Made by a program: the position numbers and the translations under genes. This document shows, in pieces, positions 45,477 through 49,261 of a stretch of 49,261 nucleotides of DNA. Below the pieces are notes generated by a model that worked only from the letters and a program-made list of their open reading frames with translations, had not been told where the DNA came from and did not search any database. Origin of the DNA: an uncultured Oscillospiraceae bacterium (lineage in GTDB: Bacteria > Bacillota > Clostridia > Oscillospirales > Oscillospiraceae); the NCBI GenBank assembly GCA_944387625.1, contig CALXFQ010000006.1, positions 1 to 49,261 on the forward strand, given 5' to 3'. Position 1 is the first letter of the stretch, and every line of letters starts with the position of its first letter.

Positions 45477-48400
45477 ATGAAAAAACTAAGCAAGCTCCTT
45501 TCCCTGGTGCTGGTGCTGTGCCTGGTGCTGAGTGTGGCCGCGGTACCGGGCCTGGCCCTGAGCCAGGCCGCCAAGCCCGACGACGGCACCACCACCGGCC
45601 AGCCCTTCCCTGCCGGTACCGGCGGGAGCCAGAAATTCCGGATCCCCGCCCTGATCACCCTGGATGACGGCACGATCGTGGCGGCGGCGGATGCCCGGTG
45701 GTCCACTTCGGCGGACTATTTCGGCAACGACACGATCGTTTCCTGGTCCGAGGACCAGGGCGCTACCTGGAGCTACACCTTCGCCAACTACCTGGGCGAC
45801 GGCAACAACTCCAAGGGCGGCACCACCACCATCATCGACCCGGCTCTGGTCTACGACAGCGAAAGCGGCACCATCTATATGCTGGTGGACCTGTTCCCCT
45901 CCGGCACCAGCATCTGGGGCTGTTCGGCGGTGGACGCTTTTGACGACCAGCACCGCCTGCTCCTGTCCAATGACGATCGGAGCACCTACGGCTACTACCT
46001 GGAGGACGGCAAGATCTACGCCACCGACGGCACCGCCGTGGACGGCTACAGCGTGGACGCCTACTTCAACATCACCGGCAACGGCGTTGACACCAACCTG
46101 TTCTTCTCCGACTCCCCCTACAAGGTGGCCCCCACCGCCTACCTGTATCTGACCACCTCCACCGACGGCGGCAAGACCTGGTCCGAGCCTGCCCTGCTGG
46201 ACGTGAAGAACAACGATGAGCGGTTCTACGGCGTCGGCCCGGGCCGGGGCCTGGTCACCCACACCGGCCGGATCATCTTCCCCTGCTACGAGAACCACGC
46301 CTCCGCCCCGGAGATCACCAGCATCATCTATTCCGATGACAACGGTGTCACCTGGCACCGCGGCCCGGATATGACCAACAGCAGCTCCGAAGCCACGGTG
46401 GTGGAAGTTGCCTACAACGGCGGCTACCGGCTGTATATGTTCACCCGCCACGGCGGCTACTATTACTCCGATGACGACGGCCTGACTTGGAGCGCCCAGC
46501 AGCCTTCTCCGGCGACCTACAACTCCGGCTGCCAGATCAGCGCCATCTCCTACTCCAAGACCATCGAGGGCAAGGAAGCGATCTTCCTGTCCGCCCCCGG
46601 CAATACGTCCAGCCGCAGCGCCGGCAAGATCTTCGTCCTGCTGGTAAACGATGACGGCAGCCTGGACCATGCCTATACTTATTCCGTCAACGGCTCCAAC
46701 TACTACGCCTACTCCTGCCTGACCGAACTGGCGGACGGCTCCATCGGCGTGCTTTATGAGAGCCCGGACGGTGCCCTGGTCTACGAGGCCCTGGCCCTGG
46801 ATACGCTGGTCCGGCCGGAGAACGACCCGGACGTGACTGTGGAGTATGTCCAGATGGAGGTAGGCCAGAGCGCTTCTCTGGAGCTCTCCGGCAACTACCA
46901 GGTTTCCGACCTGGAGGATCTGGACACCGCCATCGCCACCGTGACCCTGAACGTGACCTCCTCCTCCGCCGGCACGGCCCTGGCCCAGCTTGGTAACTCC
47001 GCCGACTACACCGGCGACAAGATCTCTCTGGAGGATTGCCTGTACACCTTCACCGAAAGCGGCGGCGGCTATCAGATCTCCGCCACCGCCGACGGCACCA
47101 CCGTCTACCTCTCCCCCAGCGTCAACGGCAGCGGCTACCCCAACTCCACCACCGCCAAAACCGTGACGATCACCGCCGGCAGCGCCGCGAACAGCTTCTA
47201 CCTCAATGACGGCGCCCGGTATCTCCACTTCTGGCGGGACGGCAAGAACGTGTTCGACCGGGTGAACACCACCAACAATTTTGAAGCGGCCTGCAGCTTC
47301 CTGCTCTACCAGGCGGCAGGCGATGGAGAAGCCTCCAGCACCGAGATCCCCGGCTATGTCCAGGTCACCTCCACGGCGGATATCTCCGCCGGTGAGTACC
47401 TGATCGTGGCCCAGGTGGATGATGCCTACTATGTCCTCCATCCCTCCACCAGCACCTCCAGCAAGTATGCCCATGTGGCCAAGGTGGTAGGCGCGCAGAC
47501 CCTGTACACCACCACCCTGGAGATCACCGGCGTGGCCAAGGGCGTGACCTACGCCCGGCTGGGCAGCAACCTGGTGAAGATCACCGTCACCGCCCCGGAT
47601 GAGGTGGATGTGGAATTGACGGTGGGCCAGTCCAAGAGCTTCACCATCGACGGGGACGCCACCATTCTCATCCCCGGTGACTCCACGATCGCCGGCATCG
47701 ATATCTCCCCCCTGGAAAGCGATCGATTCCAGCGGGTCACCGCCATTGAAAGCGGCAAGTCCTACCTGATCGTAAGCAAGGGCCATGGCTCCATGCTGAC
47801 CACCGCCCCCCTCAGCCAGGACGGCTACGGCGGTGCCACGTCCGGTCTGGCGATGGAAAGCGTAGGTTCCGCCCAGAGCCTTACCGTGGCCGACCCGGTC
47901 CTGTGGACCTTCACCCAGAGCGGCAGCGGCTACACCATCTCCAATGGAGAGAACTACCTGAACATCAAGAACCTGACCGACATCTCCGGCGATGACAACT
48001 GGGACGCGGTCCTGGAGAGCACCGCCCAGACGCTGACGGTCCAGAACAACGGCGAATCCTTCATCATCTTCGCTGATGGGAACGTGGCCCTGGATGCCTA
48101 CAACGCCGGCTTCGCCGCCGCCTGGCAGCAGACCGCCAGCTTCAACGAGAATGAGCAGTGGTATCTGTATGAAATGGCGGCCCGGAACGAAGTGACCATC
48201 ACCGGCAAGGCGGCAGGCACCACCTCCATCCGGGTGGGCAACACCATCTTCAACATCACCGTAACGGAAGGCCACCAGCACGCCCTCACCGCTGTAGCGG
48301 CCAAGGACGCCACCTGCACCGAGCCCGGCAACATCGCCTACTGGTACTGCGCCGACTGCGGCAAGTACTATTCCGATGAAGCCGCCTCCACCGAGATCAG

Positions 48401-48887
48401 CCAGGCAAGCACCGTGATCTCCGCGCTGGATCATAACATGGGCGAGTGGACCATCACCAAGGACGCCACCTGCACCGAAGCCGGCGAGAAGACCCGGACC
48501 TGTCAGCGGGAGGGCTGCGGCCACACCGAGACCCAGGCGATCGACGCCAAGGGACACACCGAGGAAGTGGTCACCGGTAAGGGCGCCACCTGCACCGAGC
48601 CCGGCCTGACCGATGGCAAGAAGTGCTCCACCTGCGGCCAGGTCCTTGAGGCCCAGCAGGAGATCCCCGCCACCGGCCACAACTATGAAAATGGTGTGTG
48701 CACCGACTGCGGCGAGGAAGACCCGGACTACGTCGATCCCAGCCAGCCTTCTCAGCCCTCCACCGAACCCACGGAGGATGACGGCCCTGCCGAAACCGGC
48801 GATATGTCCATGCCCTGGACGCTGCTGGTGATGCTCACCGCTCTGATCGGCACCCTGGTCCTCCTGACCCGGAAGCGCCGGATCTGA
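45477..48887 (+). CDS. Secreted multidomain sialidase (GH33), surface-anchored type
   Basis: 1136 aa. Signal peptide 1-28. GH33 catalytic propeller about 50-445: FRIP at 54-57 with the first triad Arg, acid/base Asp in ADAR (72), Asp boxes SEDQGATW (91-98), STDGGKTW, SDDNGVTW and SDDDGLTW, a Glu in SSSEATVVEV, Arg in MFTRHGG and Tyr/Glu in the final GVLYESPDG blade. Beta-rich, Ig-like and carbohydrate-binding-like regions follow (about 455-930), then three or four Cys-pair repeats of the ATCTEPG type (932-1080), a Pro/Ser/Thr linker, PAETGD near 1102, a hydrophobic helix and KRRI. It releases terminal sialic acid from glycans, such as mucin. GGAGG is seven bases from the ATG. No sialic-acid catabolism genes are near. 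Confidence 0.9.
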   Translation: MKKLSKLLSLVLVLCLVLSVAAVPGLALSQAAKPDDGTTTGQPFPAGTGGSQKFRIPALITLDDGTIVAAADARWSTSADYFGNDTIVSWSEDQGATWSYTFANYLGDGNNSKGGTTTIIDPALVYDSESGTIYMLVDLFPSGTSIWGCSAVDAFDDQHRLLLSNDDRSTYGYYLEDGKIYATDGTAVDGYSVDAYFNITGNGVDTNLFFSDSPYKVAPTAYLYLTTSTDGGKTWSEPALLDVKNNDERFYGVGPGRGLVTHTGRIIFPCYENHASAPEITSIIYSDDNGVTWHRGPDMTNSSSEATVVEVAYNGGYRLYMFTRHGGYYYSDDDGLTWSAQQPSPATYNSGCQISAISYSKTIEGKEAIFLSAPGNTSSRSAGKIFVLLVNDDGSLDHAYTYSVNGSNYYAYSCLTELADGSIGVLYESPDGALVYEALALDTLVRPENDPDVTVEYVQMEVGQSASLELSGNYQVSDLEDLDTAIATVTLNVTSSSAGTALAQLGNSADYTGDKISLEDCLYTFTESGGGYQISATADGTTVYLSPSVNGSGYPNSTTAKTVTITAGSAANSFYLNDGARYLHFWRDGKNVFDRVNTTNNFEAACSFLLYQAAGDGEASSTEIPGYVQVTSTADISAGEYLIVAQVDDAYYVLHPSTSTSSKYAHVAKVVGAQTLYTTTLEITGVAKGVTYARLGSNLVKITVTAPDEVDVELTVGQSKSFTIDGDATILIPGDSTIAGIDISPLESDRFQRVTAIESGKSYLIVSKGHGSMLTTAPLSQDGYGGATSGLAMESVGSAQSLTVADPVLWTFTQSGSGYTISNGENYLNIKNLTDISGDDNWDAVLESTAQTLTVQNNGESFIIFADGNVALDAYNAGFAAAWQQTASFNENEQWYLYEMAARNEVTITGKAAGTTSIRVGNTIFNITVTEGHQHALTAVAAKDATCTEPGNIAYWYCADCGKYYSDEAASTEISQASTVISALDHNMGEWTITKDATCTEAGEKTRTCQREGCGHTETQAIDAKGHTEEVVTGKGATCTEPGLTDGKKCSTCGQVLEAQQEIPATGHNYENGVCTDCGEEDPDYVDPSQPSQPSTEPTEDDGPAETGDMSMPWTLLVMLTALIGTLVLLTRKRRI

Positions 48888-48902
48888 TCGCGCCAACATA
48901 TC

Positions 48903-48950
48903 AGCCCCCTTGGAGCACCGCCTTCCGGCGGCGCCCCAAGGGGGCTTTCT
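48903..48950. terminator. Terminator between sialidase and MATE genes
   Basis: AGCCCCCTTGG...CCAAGGGGGCT with an inner CCGCC/GGCGG stem (48903-48946), then TTTCTT on the plus strand; serves the convergent pair. Confidence 0.82.
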
Positions 48951-49261
48951 TATACGCTTTTCCGCGTGCCCAGCTCCCGGTAGGTCCTGACGAGCACCAC
49001 CGCCGAGACCACCGCCGTCAGCAGGTCCGATGCGGGCATGGACCACAGCACCCCGTCCAGGCCCATGAACATGGGCAGTATCAGGGCAAAGCCCACACCG
49101 AACACGATCTCCCGGACCATGGAGAGCATGGTGGAAGCCGCCGCCTTGCCCATGACCTGAAGGAAGATGAAGGCGGCCTTGTTCACACAGGCCAGCACGA
49201 TGAACATCAGGTAGATCCTAAAGGCCCGCACCGCAAAGTCCGTGTAATACACGCTTTCGTT
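48950..49261 (-). CDS. MATE-family efflux transporter (C-terminal part, cut by window edge)
   Basis: The last roughly 103 residues of a transporter whose 5' end is outside the window. Three hydrophobic helices are visible, with the MATE-like block FRIYLMFIVLACVNKAAFIFLQVMGKAAASTMLSMVRE and GLDGVLWSMPASDLLTAVVS. It fits the MepA/NorM-type Na+- or H+-coupled drug/organic cation exporters; the substrate is unknown. The frame is open to the edge, so the internal GTG near 49250 is not a real start. Confidence 0.87.
   Translation of the reverse strand, partial: NESVYYTDFAVRAFRIYLMFIVLACVNKAAFIFLQVMGKAAASTMLSMVREIVFGVGFALILPMFMGLDGVLWSMPASDLLTAVVSAVVLVRTYRELGTRKSV

Noticed and set aside
45486..49046. 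1186-codon open frame antisense to the sialidase
   Set aside because: Long antisense frames are expected in GC-rich DNA. It has Gly/Val-rich low-complexity sequence, no ribosome site, and the opposite strand is a clear sialidase.

Overview
The window looks like chromosomal DNA of a GC-rich, Gram-positive Clostridia member, most likely an Oscillospiraceae/Ruminococcaceae-type gut anaerobe. The evidence is the S10-spc-alpha order with a KOW-domain gene between map and infA, a zinc-type S14, a T-box and a lysine riboswitch, a CIRCE/HrcA site, strong GGAGG ribosome binding sites, a UPF0735/PheB-type ACT protein and a large secreted sialidase with a sortase-like tail. Assignment below class level is inference. 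No insertion sequence, CRISPR array, rRNA or phage gene was seen.

Layout. 1-3.9 kb: a structured terminator-like element, then a heterodimeric ABC exporter. 3.9-11.9 kb: a VanZ-like gene (minus), then prs-pth-mfd and a VanW-family protein (plus). 11.9-24.2 kb: mixed housekeeping genes. These are an alpha/beta hydrolase, a CBS-domain protein, lysA behind a lysine riboswitch, a hemolysin-III-type membrane protein, an orphan solute-binding-like protein, metG behind a methionine T-box, a DUF1934 gene, a conserved hypothetical, murC, a HAD phosphatase, an ACT-domain protein and a short aspartokinase without ACT domains. 24.2-25.9 kb: a lower-GC island with a polytopic membrane protein and a cytidylate-kinase-like gene broken by one in-frame stop. 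Its roughly 240-nt leader carries two short ORFs, each placed against a terminator-like hairpin. 25.9-29.1 kb: clpB under CIRCE control, a gene-poor hairpin-rich stretch, and a self-contained tRNA-Thr(GGT). 29.3-45.2 kb: the complete minus-strand ribosomal cluster from rpsJ to rplQ, including secY, adk, map, infA and rpoA. 45.4-48.9 kb: an 1136-aa GH33 sialidase. The right edge cuts a MATE transporter.

The genes fall into three groups. The first is translation and its control: ribosomal cluster, metG/T-box, map, pth and tRNA-Thr. The second is cell-wall and lysine/DAP supply: murC, lysA and aspartokinase. The third is the surface and environment: ABC exporter, VanZ, VanW, sialidase and MATE. 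The points most worth a second look are the double-hairpin leader at 25.6-25.86 kb, the nonsense-disrupted kinase beside it, the split ACT/aspartokinase pair, a possible 24-aa ORF at 20.35 kb, and structured RNAs inside the ribosomal cluster. Promoter and terminator calls were made by eye. RNA folds were not computed, and family names come from recalled motifs, not database searches.
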